Part shown: positions 18,505 through 24,830 of the stretch, one piece after another
Position numbering within the stretch: the stretch's first letter is position 1
Layout: each line of letters opens with the position of its first letter
IMG/VR virus record: IMGVR_UViG_3300045049_000256
Span: 1 to 37,671 of that record
From: a virus
Reading direction: 5' to 3' (one strand)
Length of the DNA: 37,671 nucleotides
Program-made: the position numbers and the translations under genes
Notes under the pieces: generated by a model
Database searches by the model: none
The model's input: the letters and a program-made list of their open reading frames with translations, nothing else
Told to the model about the DNA's origin: nothing

Positions 18505-18849
18505 ATGCGAAAAGCAACGACGGTAATCGCTCACGCCGGGTTAGGTGCATGCTTGGCTTTCGTCCTGCCCCTCGCCGATGCCGGACAGGAGCGATCGGCA
18601 ACCGCGAAGGCGGCATTCAAGCGCGGGCATCCCTGCCCTTCCACCGGTCAGCGCCGCGGCGCCTGCCCTGGCTACGTCATTGACCACAAGCAGGCCCTGT
18701 GTGTGGGTGGCGAAGACGCCCCGCGGAACATGGCCTGGATGACCGTGGCCGCCGCGAAGGCCAAGGACCGCTGGGAGTGCAAGCCAGGCTGGGAGATCAA
18801 GCTCCATAAATGTGAGGAGGACGGCGGCTGCTGGGCAACGCGGCAATGA
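18505..18849 (+). CDS. exported HNH-like nuclease (114 aa)
   Basis: The first 26 residues form a signal peptide (basic MRK, hydrophobic core, cleavage likely after LADA). The mature part has CPSTGQRRGACPGYVIDHKQ with D60-H61, then N75 and a KDRWE segment, as in small HNH-type nucleases of about 100 residues, with cysteines that could form disulphides in the periplasm. The full ββα-metal motif cannot be confirmed without alignment. It is a lone rightward gene in the cargo block. An exported nuclease could cut incoming DNA in the periplasm and so exclude competing phages; degradation of environmental DNA is another option. Confidence 0.7.
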   Translation: MRKATTVIAHAGLGACLAFVLPLADAGQERSATAKAAFKRGHPCPSTGQRRGACPGYVIDHKQALCVGGEDAPRNMAWMTVAAAKAKDRWECKPGWEIKLHKCEEDGGCWATRQ

Positions 18850-18957
18850 GGCACACTACCGCTGAGCCGCCCGCCATAGACTGGGAGGCGAAAGAAGGCC
18901 GGCAAGAGCGTTTGCTGCCTGCGGCCGGAGAATAATTGGCGAGAGGGAGGAGATGTC

Positions 18958-19410
18958 ATGCCGATTCCGGCATTGGATGGTCACGGCCTACTCCCGGTAG
19001 GCATTCATGATTGCACATGGCCTGAGGTCGAAGAGCGCTTCTGCTGGAATGCAAAGCGTGTCGAAATATTCGGCAAGCTGACGGACTTCTTAGCCCAGAG
19101 ATGGGCACCCTTGAATCTGAACTTGCCGATCTTCGTCGACGGCAGTTTCACCAGGCAGACAGACACGCCAAAGGACGTCGATATCGTAATTGACGCATCC
19201 GTCGTCGACGCCGCCGCGATAGTCCCTGTTTACCTGCTTTGGTTCGTTCGTGATGAAATCAAAGCGAACTTCATGGTTGACTTTTGGTTCAAACATCCGT
19301 CATTGCCGACCGATCTCTCCGCGTATTTCTGCTATACCGGATTGAAAGCCGGCGCGGAGCTTGGCCTTGACGCCAAGCACCCTAAAGGCATACTGCGAGT
19401 CAATCCATGA
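18958..19410 (+). CDS. DUF6932-like nucleotidyltransferase-fold protein (150 aa)
   Basis: The opening (LPVGIHDCTWPEVEERFCWN) and the motif IFVDGSFTRQTDTPKDVDIV match a family of small nucleotidyltransferase-fold proteins: Gly-Ser at 62-63, the metal-binding pair D73 and D75, and a possible third Asp at 108 (VDFWF). Such proteins may transfer a nucleotide to a protein or tRNA, as MNT- and AbiE-type toxins or antitoxins do, but the substrate is unknown. GGGAGGAG lies a few bases before the ATG. The stop overlaps the next gene's start (ATGA), so the two act as a unit. This pair is more AT-rich than the surrounding phage genes, which suggests separate acquisition. Confidence 0.75.
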   Translation: MPIPALDGHGLLPVGIHDCTWPEVEERFCWNAKRVEIFGKLTDFLAQRWAPLNLNLPIFVDGSFTRQTDTPKDVDIVIDASVVDAAAIVPVYLLWFVRDEIKANFMVDFWFKHPSLPTDLSAYFCYTGLKAGAELGLDAKHPKGILRVNP

Positions 19411-20372
19411 GCCAGCACGACCACACCGTCGAAGAAACCAAAATGTTCTTGGAGAACATGGTTGGCTTCGCCTTGAATGCTCGCGCTGCCGGAATCGAGG
19501 TTACGCCTCAGCAGGTAGTTGCGTCGACTCTCAGCAAGATCGTAGAGATTGCGGAACAGCATTTCCCTCTCGCCAGAGTGCTAGACAGCTCTGACTTGGT
19601 GCTGCACGCCGAAGGACCCGGCGCAGCGCAGTCCATGCCTTGGCTGTCGGCGTTGAACTGGATGACGACCACCGCAGAATCAAACGTGCGTAAGGTCGCG
19701 GCTGCGTACTTTGATATGCGCGGCGCAAACGGCAAAGAGATCGCTCGAAAAATGGATCCCCGCCTGACTGGCATCGCGCCGGGAAGCCTTTGGATGGGCA
19801 TCAAGCTTGAGGAAGCACAAGAGGCAGTCCTTGATCTGGAACAAGGTGAGGCTCATACGCTTAGCGATGAACTTCAAACGCTCCCCGGCTTGGTTCGCTT
19901 CATAGACGATGAGGGCATGCGACCGGGCGTCGAAGAATATGTCTCGGACCCCGCGATGCGCGACATCGGGTTAGCCGCCCTATTGCGGTTTTCACCCACC
20001 GGCCGTCGTGGCATCCATACATTGGAAATCGGCTCCCGCGGACAGGGTCTGGTTAGCCTGAGTCAGCGCGAGCGTGTTGTTCTGCGCGAGGTGATCGAAC
20101 GTCCGGATTTGCGGCAGTCAAGAACCGGTTCATTTGTTGGCGAGATCCGCGAGGCGGATTTGGACAAGTCACGCCTTCACCTGCGCGGCGTGGAGGGGAT
20201 TGGCACGCTGCGCTGTATCGTCGCCGAGATGAGCGCGGACCAGGCGAGAACGCTCCTCGGCGAACGAGTTTTGGCGATCGGCAGCTACCAAGTCGACAAG
20301 AACGGTCGCCCGCGCCTTTTGATTGTTGATCGTTTCGAGCCGGCTCCGTTGCCGAAACAACTGCCGCTTTAA
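19407..20372 (+). CDS. unknown partner of the nucleotidyltransferase gene (321 aa)
   Basis: Two parts are visible: an N-terminal helical region (about 1-160, starting MSQHDHTVEETKMFLENMVG) and, after a linker, a C-terminal beta-rich module from about 240 to the end (GSFVGEIREADLDKSRLHLR ... VLAIGSYQVDKNGRPRLLIV), which looks like a small ligand- or peptide-binding barrel. No catalytic motif is recognisable. It is coupled to the nucleotidyltransferase gene by ATGA and ends at a strong terminator, so the two genes form a closed operon. Toxin-antitoxin partner, target, or defence sensor are possible roles; none is shown by the sequence. Confidence 0.7.
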   Translation: MSQHDHTVEETKMFLENMVGFALNARAAGIEVTPQQVVASTLSKIVEIAEQHFPLARVLDSSDLVLHAEGPGAAQSMPWLSALNWMTTTAESNVRKVAAAYFDMRGANGKEIARKMDPRLTGIAPGSLWMGIKLEEAQEAVLDLEQGEAHTLSDELQTLPGLVRFIDDEGMRPGVEEYVSDPAMRDIGLAALLRFSPTGRRGIHTLEIGSRGQGLVSLSQRERVVLREVIERPDLRQSRTGSFVGEIREADLDKSRLHLRGVEGIGTLRCIVAEMSADQARTLLGERVLAIGSYQVDKNGRPRLLIVDRFEPAPLPKQLPL

Positions 20373-20391
20373 TCGGTCCCCACCTGAGCTC

Positions 20392-20414
20392 AGCCACCTT
20401 CGGGTGGCTTTTTT
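20392..20414 (+). terminator. terminator of the nucleotidyltransferase operon
   Basis: AGCCACC-TTCG-GGTGGCT is followed by a run of T. It lies 20 bases after the stop of the 321-residue gene and separates the rightward cargo from the leftward late unit, whose last gene ends at 20419. Confidence 0.9.
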
Positions 20415-20418
20415 GTGC

Positions 20419-20664
20419 TTAAGGGCTCCGTTTCTCGGGCAAGTTCAGCGAGAAGCGCAACGGGCCTCCGAGAGACGAGGGCTCTGATGTCGCAGGTAGC
20501 CGCGCCTTGCAGTGGGGACAGGTTACGAATGCTCCAGCGGAGTCCTGCTCTAGCTCCGGGAGCGTGCTTCGAATGATCGTCTGAGTCCCGTCTTCTTTCG
20601 CCGCGGACTCGTACAGCGTCTCGCCGCAAGACGGACAGCTATGAGCGGTGTGTCCTGGAAGCAT
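20419..20664 (-). CDS. zinc-ribbon protein at the end of the late unit (81 aa)
   Basis: Two CxxC pairs, CPSCG (about residues 10-14) and CPHCK (about 49-53), are separated by a charged segment and make a probable zinc ribbon; the C-terminus is Pro/Ser/Leu-rich and probably flexible. It is the last leftward gene, 12 bases after the PsiF-like gene. No ribosome site of strength is visible. Such ribbons bind nucleic acid or protein partners; there is no specific evidence for a target. It may be a moron gene and not part of the lysis function. Confidence 0.6.
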   Translation of the reverse strand: MLPGHTAHSCPSCGETLYESAAKEDGTQTIIRSTLPELEQDSAGAFVTCPHCKARLPATSEPSSLGGPLRFSLNLPEKRSP

Positions 20665-20676
20665 GGGCAGCCCCGG

Positions 20677-20943
20677 CTACTTCTTCAGGCACTCGCTCAT
20701 GAACTTCTTCCGCTCGTCGCCTTTCTTATCGGCGGCCTGAGCGTTGCAGTCCTTCATCTTTTGCTGCTGCGGGGTCAACTTCTTCGCTGACAAGCACTCC
20801 TTCATGAACGCCTTGCGTTCGTCCCCCTTCTTGTCCCCGGCATCCTTGTTGCAGGCGGCCATCTTGGTCTGCTGCGAGTTCTCAGCAGCGTGGGCAAACG
20901 TGAACACGAAGCCGCAGATCGCGGCAAGGGCAAGTTTCTTCAC
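20677..20943 (-). CDS. exported PsiF-repeat protein (88 aa)
   Basis: The GTG at 20943 is chosen since GGAG lies seven bases upstream and the product then begins with a clean signal peptide, MKKLALAAICGFVFTFAHA, cleaved before AENS. The ATG at 20955 would add four residues and has no ribosome site. The mature part contains two copies of the PsiF repeat: KMAACNKDAGDKKGDERKAF and KMKDCNAQAADKKGDERKKF, each ending in MxECL. PsiF is a phosphate-starvation-induced exported protein of unknown function in enterobacteria. Here it follows the lysis genes, so it is either a late envelope protein or a lysogenic-conversion gene. Confidence 0.8.
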   Translation of the reverse strand: MKKLALAAICGFVFTFAHAAENSQQTKMAACNKDAGDKKGDERKAFMKECLSAKKLTPQQQKMKDCNAQAADKKGDERKKFMSECLKK

Positions 20944-21024
20944 CTGGATCTCCATCAGCGCTGAAATGCGCGGACGGATTTCAGCACGCCGGCGCCAGCA
21001 TGCCAAGCGCTCCGCACCGGCAGG

Positions 21025-21624
21025 TTAGAGCTGCTCCTTCACCGCGGCCTGAATCTGCGCGATCTGCGCTCGGCCACGATGCCATGCCGTGATCCCCACT
21101 GCTGCGCCAGGGACCGCGAGAATGCTCGCAATCGCGAAGGCCAGCTGAGGAATCATGGCTACGACCGTCGCAATGGTGGGGCCGTCCTTGAGTGTCATGG
21201 CCTGGTAGAACAAGACGCACACGAAGATCACGGCGATCAGCGAAGCAAGGGCGAGCACATACCCGTTTGCGGGGCGCCATCCCTTCTGCCACCAGTTTTC
21301 GCTTGCCGATGCTGCCGCCTCGGCCTGCATCGTGGCGTTCACCGCTGCGAGGTCGGAGCTGTCAGCCTTGCGAAGCTCCAACTCGTAGTTGTAGGCCATC
21401 TCCATGAGCTTTTCGCGGTGCTGCTCTTCGAACTGCTTGGCCTTGGCTAGAGCATCGGCGCTCGATTGCAGGGTCGCGAGGATGTCTGAAGGATTGGCCG
21501 ACGATGAGCCGATGGCTGATGCGAGAGCAGAGCCGATCGCAGCGCCCCCCGGAATAGGAAGGGCTGCCCCAAGCAGCGGCAACCCCAATTGCGCGATCGA
21601 TTTCGCGACATCTTTCCAGTCCAT
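21025..21624 (-). CDS. 3TM-type holin (199 aa)
   Basis: The protein opens MDWKDVAKSIAQLGLPLLGA, has a Gly/Ala-rich first hydrophobic stretch, a charged helical middle (about 55-110), then WWQKGWRPANGYVLALASLI and two strong hydrophobic segments (about 125-145 and 152-175). This matches the 3TM holin family known from phages and gene transfer agents. It would form inner-membrane holes that release endolysin. The ATG at 21624 is chosen as the start of the family pattern; the longer open frame upstream is out-of-frame sequence. A short holin also precedes the lysozyme, so one may be holin and the other antiholin or pinholin. Confidence 0.75.
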   Translation of the reverse strand: MDWKDVAKSIAQLGLPLLGAALPIPGGAAIGSALASAIGSSSANPSDILATLQSSADALAKAKQFEEQHREKLMEMAYNYELELRKADSSDLAAVNATMQAEAAASASENWWQKGWRPANGYVLALASLIAVIFVCVLFYQAMTLKDGPTIATVVAMIPQLAFAIASILAVPGAAVGITAWHRGRAQIAQIQAAVKEQL

Positions 21625-21634
21625 GGCGATTCCT

Positions 21635-21841
21635 TTATTGCGGGTTTGCCGTGTTGAGGAAACCGATAACGAGCCTGCCGACGCAGATCGCGCCAATTAC
21701 AGCGCCCGTGATCGCACCGATCATCCAGTGACCACCGAGGAGGCCAATTGCCGTGCCGATCAAGGCGCCGACAATGGCACCTACGAAGGCAAAGGGCAGC
21801 ACGATCAGACTGCCGTAGAGGAAGTTCAGGATCGATTCCAT
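21635..21841 (-). CDS. small two-helix membrane protein of the lysis cassette (68 aa)
   Basis: MESILNFLYGSLIVLPFAFV starts a protein with two hydrophobic segments (about 8-37 and 39-60) full of glycine-zipper spacing (GAIVGALIGTAIGLLGG, GAITGAVIGAICVG). Glycine zippers favour tight helix packing and membrane pores. It sits between lysozyme and the 3TM holin, two bases after the lysozyme stop. A second holin, antiholin or pore accessory is likely; a host-derived glycine-zipper protein is an alternative. The ATG at 21841 was chosen since upstream frame codons belong to the lysozyme gene in another frame. Confidence 0.65.
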   Translation of the reverse strand: MESILNFLYGSLIVLPFAFVGAIVGALIGTAIGLLGGHWMIGAITGAVIGAICVGRLVIGFLNTANPQ

Positions 21842-21842
21842 G

Positions 21843-22286
21843 TCAGGCTCCAGGCGCGTATTGCCAAAGGCCCGTGCGCATCTGCTCCGACAGGCGCTTG
21901 GCCCGGGCCGGGGTTTGCTGCGCCCACTTGGACTGCAGCATGTAGAAGGCGGCTTCGTCATATCGAGCGCCCTGCACTGCGTCCAGCGTCTGTTTGAACG
22001 CGAGAAGACCATCCGTCCCGAGCTGGAACGCCATGTTCAACAGCAGCCCTTTGCGCACGTCGTCCAGGTTCTGGAACCAAGGGAGAGCCCGGGTCAGCGC
22101 ATCGATCCGATCATCAATGTCGTTCTGGAGCAGGAAATCGATTTCGACGTTTCGCAGGCCCGATCCGGGCTTTCTGGAATCGACCAATCGCCCGACACCA
22201 ATCGTGTCAAAGCCGAGCGAGTCTTTGTAGACGCAGGGCTTGACGCCTTCGTCTCCGCGCAGTTGGCGTGTCAGTTCCGTTTTCAC
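21843..22286 (-). CDS. T4-type lysozyme (GH24 endolysin)
   Basis: Muramidase of 147 residues. The catalytic set is E13 (DEGVKPC), D22 (YKDSLG) and T28 (FDTIGVG), with the same 9- and 6-residue spacing as E11, D20 and T26 in T4 lysozyme. The C-terminal half (LQSKWAQQTPARAKRLSEQM) is the usual helical lobe. No signal sequence is present, so it needs the holin for export. The start is a GTG that overlaps the holin stop codon (GTGA); an open frame reaches further upstream but it is shifted holin sequence. Confidence 0.93.
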   Translation of the reverse strand: MKTELTRQLRGDEGVKPCVYKDSLGFDTIGVGRLVDSRKPGSGLRNVEIDFLLQNDIDDRIDALTRALPWFQNLDDVRKGLLLNMAFQLGTDGLLAFKQTLDAVQGARYDEAAFYMLQSKWAQQTPARAKRLSEQMRTGLWQYAPGA

Positions 22287-22453
22287 GAGCGCTCCTTTCC
22301 TAGCCAGCGTTGAACCGTTTTCGTCTCGTAGATGCGAATGCACGTCCACACCAACGAGGCCAATGCAGCAAGAGGAGGAAGCCACGCCGCTAACGACGCG
22401 ATGACCGTGGCAAGGGAGATTCCGTCAATCAGGTGTTTGGTTTGTTCGTTCAT
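22283..22453 (-). CDS. small holin (56 aa)
   Basis: Reading MNEQTKHLIDGISLATVIAS, then LAAWLPPLAALASLVWTCIR and IYETKTVQRWLG, this short protein has two hydrophobic segments (about 12-26 and 27-42) and a charged C-terminus, the pattern of class II-type phage holins that begin 'M-T/N-E-Q-T-K-H'. It is coupled to the lysozyme by GTGA. There is no clear ribosome site; an intrinsic terminator ends 17 bases before the ATG, so its expression must depend on transcription passing that terminator. Confidence 0.8.
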   Translation of the reverse strand: MNEQTKHLIDGISLATVIASLAAWLPPLAALASLVWTCIRIYETKTVQRWLGKERS

Positions 22454-22470
22454 GGGCGTCGTGGTTGGGC

Positions 22471-22498
22471 AAAAAAAGGCCCGGGGGTTAGCCGGGCC
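22471..22498 (-). terminator. terminator between tail fibre and holin
   Basis: On the minus strand GGCCCGG and CCGGGCC form a 7-bp stem with a 7-base loop, followed by seven T. It would separate tail genes from the lysis cassette unless antitermination is active. Confidence 0.85.
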
Positions 22499-22507
22499 TC
22501 GGATTCA

Positions 22508-23482
22508 TCACTCGTACAAGAGGCTCACTGTTCCAGCATCGAACGTGTTCGTGCCAGACGCAGAAAGTCGAACGCGTTGAAGCGCAGTCGCAAGGGCCTT
22601 AGACCCTGCGATGGAGAACACGTTGAGCAGGCCAGCTCCGCGAGCGATGTTCCCGGATGCAACCCACTTATTCGTTGAAGGGTCGAGCAATCCAATCGTC
22701 ACTAGGCCAGTGAATGCACCAGCCGCAGAGTTGGATTGCAGCGCCCATGAATCAGTGCGTTCTGTGACCGAAGGAGTAACGCCATTTGAGGTGCTGGCGA
22801 ATGAAGTCGCATAGCCCGAGGTCTCAATTCCCGCGGAGCCTCCAAGCTGAAGGAGCAAGAAGTCCGTGCCGGTGAAGCTCACGCCGTCAAACATCAGCGT
22901 GATGCGTCGAGCCCAGCTAGGCAGCCCAGTGAAATCGACGGTCGCGCCTGAAGCCGTGACAAGGGCCGTAGGTGTCAGGCGAGAGCTTGCCGAGAGAAGA
23001 TGGAATTGCGTGCCGTCGTAGAACACTTCAACCGGGATGCCCGCGATGAGTGCCCCTGCCGGCGCGATCGCGCCGCCGGAAAAGATGTTCTTGGCACCGC
23101 CTGCGTTGATGTTCAGTGTCGCCGTGCCTGTACTCGTGTTCACCGGGATGAATCGAAACGTCTGACCCGCCGTGTATCCAGGGAAAAACGGGGCCGTCGC
23201 AGTGATCGTGTTCGTACCTGCAACGCTGGTCAGATAGATCAACCTGCCCGACTGAACGTCGTTCGCGTTCACCGCATCAGCGCTCGCAACCACTGCACCC
23301 AGGCTTGTGATGCGCTGCCCGTTCATCGGCAGCGCATTGGTGGCCTGCACCGATCCATCCGCAGCCAGTGCGTTTGCGTTGACGTTGTTGGCGATCTGGT
23401 TCAGGTTCGCCATCTGCTGAGAAGCATCGATGGTCTGCCCGTTGGCGTATTGGTATGGGAGCGGAAGCGAAACGATGGCCAT
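22508..23482 (-). CDS. tail fibre / receptor-binding-type protein (324 aa)
   Basis: The N-terminus MAIVSLPLPYQYANGQTIDA with the Asn/Ala/Gln-rich segment that follows (ANLNQIANNVNANALAADGS) is typical of the particle-binding end of phage fibres. Repeated Thr/Ser/Gly strands follow (TAPFFPGYTAGQTFRFIPVN), and the C-terminal third (from about 175) looks like a jelly-roll-type head (TLMFDGVSFTGTDFLLLQLG). It would bind the host surface. The ATG follows the T-run of a terminator directly and has no ribosome site, so translation must begin by an unusual route or by reinitiation from the gene before it. Confidence 0.8.
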   Translation of the reverse strand: MAIVSLPLPYQYANGQTIDASQQMANLNQIANNVNANALAADGSVQATNALPMNGQRITSLGAVVASADAVNANDVQSGRLIYLTSVAGTNTITATAPFFPGYTAGQTFRFIPVNTSTGTATLNINAGGAKNIFSGGAIAPAGALIAGIPVEVFYDGTQFHLLSASSRLTPTALVTASGATVDFTGLPSWARRITLMFDGVSFTGTDFLLLQLGGSAGIETSGYATSFASTSNGVTPSVTERTDSWALQSNSAAGAFTGLVTIGLLDPSTNKWVASGNIARGAGLLNVFSIAGSKALATALQRVRLSASGTNTFDAGTVSLLYE

Positions 23483-23506
23483 AAAAAAAGCCGCCCGAAG
23501 GCGGCT
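23483..23506 (-). terminator. terminator abutting the tail fibre start codon
   Basis: On the minus strand AGCCGCC-TTCG-GGCGGCT is followed by TTTTTT and then ATG of the fibre gene within two bases. The stem is 7 bp with a stable UUCG loop. Nothing separates the terminator from the coding sequence. Confidence 0.88.
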
Positions 23507-23525
23507 CCTTTGCGTGTGTGGTTGT

Positions 23526-24830
23526 TCAGTACGTCATGCCCTGGGCGTACCCAAGTGACTGCAGAATCGGAAGCTCTTTCTTTATCCGCTCGCCGATGTC
23601 GGTTCGATACATCGGGGAGTTGGGAATCTCGATGCCCTTGAGAACGTCGTAAGCCTTCTTGGCCGACGCGGACACAGAGGACGCTGTGCCTGTCGCCACG
23701 AGCAAGTAGGAGCCCGCCGTCACCCAGCCGGGCATGTCCACGACCTTCCCGCCAGCCTGAATCGGCACCGTCCCCGCCATCACCTCGCACGGGTGGATGT
23801 TCTCGTTCATGTCCGAGTAGATCGGAATGCCCGTCGTGTCCTCACGCGGGACCTTGTTGTAGGGGAAGTCAGGTATGGCACACACCACGCCCGTTGCGAT
23901 GTCCTTGGACACCTCAAGCGAGTCATACCCTGCGAGCAGGTCTGCCATCCAGGCCGCGGGGTCACCTTGGTGCAGGGCCGTGGCGATCTGAAAATGCGGC
24001 CACCCGAATCGAGCGGTGAACTCCATCGGATACGGAGTGCCGCTTTCATCAATGATGACCGCCACGTCGATGAACCCCGTGTAGCCGATCTTGAACAAAT
24101 AATCTGTGACCGGGAACAGAACTTTGTCTGCGAGCTTGGACTTGTCCACGTAGCGCAGGACCGTGCCCATCTCGCCCGTGTTCACGCCCTTGTCGCCGTT
24201 CATCAGCTTCTTGTGTTCCCAGTTCTCATTGATTGCATGATTCCAGCCACCCGGGCCGAACCATCCACCGACGGCCATTTCCACGCCGGGGCAGAACTCT
24301 TGCAGGATGAACGGGGCTTTCGCCTTCCCGAGCTTCTTCCATCGGCGAAGCATGTAGATCATGTCCTGCGGGGACTTGCTCACGTAAGACAGAGCCTTGT
24401 CCACATCAGCCGAGGGCTTGGACACGAATCGCCCCATGGTTTTGCGCACATAGGCTTCGGCCGAGTCGTAGTCGTTGAAGGTCTTGTAGGGCAGCGTGTC
24501 GATGCCGGCGTCCTTGAACACCTTCTGACCGACTGACCGGTCCAGCTCCATCGCCTGCCCGGCAAGATTCGCTCCAAAGATCGGATAGCCGTACTTGCGG
24601 TAGCCCTCAAGTGCCTGGATATAGCGGGTGTTGTCGGACAGCACCGTGAGTTCCGACCAGCGCATCCACTTCTGCCAGTCGTTCACCCGCTCGACAAGGC
24701 CGTCCCCGATGGGAATCCGGTTGCCGTTCTTGTCGGGGGCGATGAACCACTTGACCTCGTGACCCCACTGCTTGCAGCGAAGGGCGAAGTCCAGAAAGTT
24801 TCCGCCGCAGTCGATCAGAAGGATTTTCAT
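23526..24830 (-). CDS. PurD-like ATP-grasp protein in the tail region (434 aa)
   Basis: The fold is that of glycinamide ribonucleotide synthetase (PurD): N-terminal strand and turn MKILLIDCGGNF, ATP-grasp strand FILQEFCPGVEM (about 174-185), the signature NGDKGVNTGEMG (211-222) and the metal-site strand MEFTARFGWPHFQ (269-281). In PurD the last motif reads E-x-N-x-R-F-G-D-P-E, so the metal-binding Asn and the following D-P-E are changed here to Thr and W-P-H. Length is normal for PurD. The ATG is coupled to the preceding ejection gene by ATGA. Purine synthesis is one option, but its place among virion genes suggests a ligase that modifies a virion or host molecule. Confidence 0.82.
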   Translation of the reverse strand: MKILLIDCGGNFLDFALRCKQWGHEVKWFIAPDKNGNRIPIGDGLVERVNDWQKWMRWSELTVLSDNTRYIQALEGYRKYGYPIFGANLAGQAMELDRSVGQKVFKDAGIDTLPYKTFNDYDSAEAYVRKTMGRFVSKPSADVDKALSYVSKSPQDMIYMLRRWKKLGKAKAPFILQEFCPGVEMAVGGWFGPGGWNHAINENWEHKKLMNGDKGVNTGEMGTVLRYVDKSKLADKVLFPVTDYLFKIGYTGFIDVAVIIDESGTPYPMEFTARFGWPHFQIATALHQGDPAAWMADLLAGYDSLEVSKDIATGVVCAIPDFPYNKVPREDTTGIPIYSDMNENIHPCEVMAGTVPIQAGGKVVDMPGWVTAGSYLLVATGTASSVSASAKKAYDVLKGIEIPNSPMYRTDIGERIKKELPILQSLGYAQGMTY

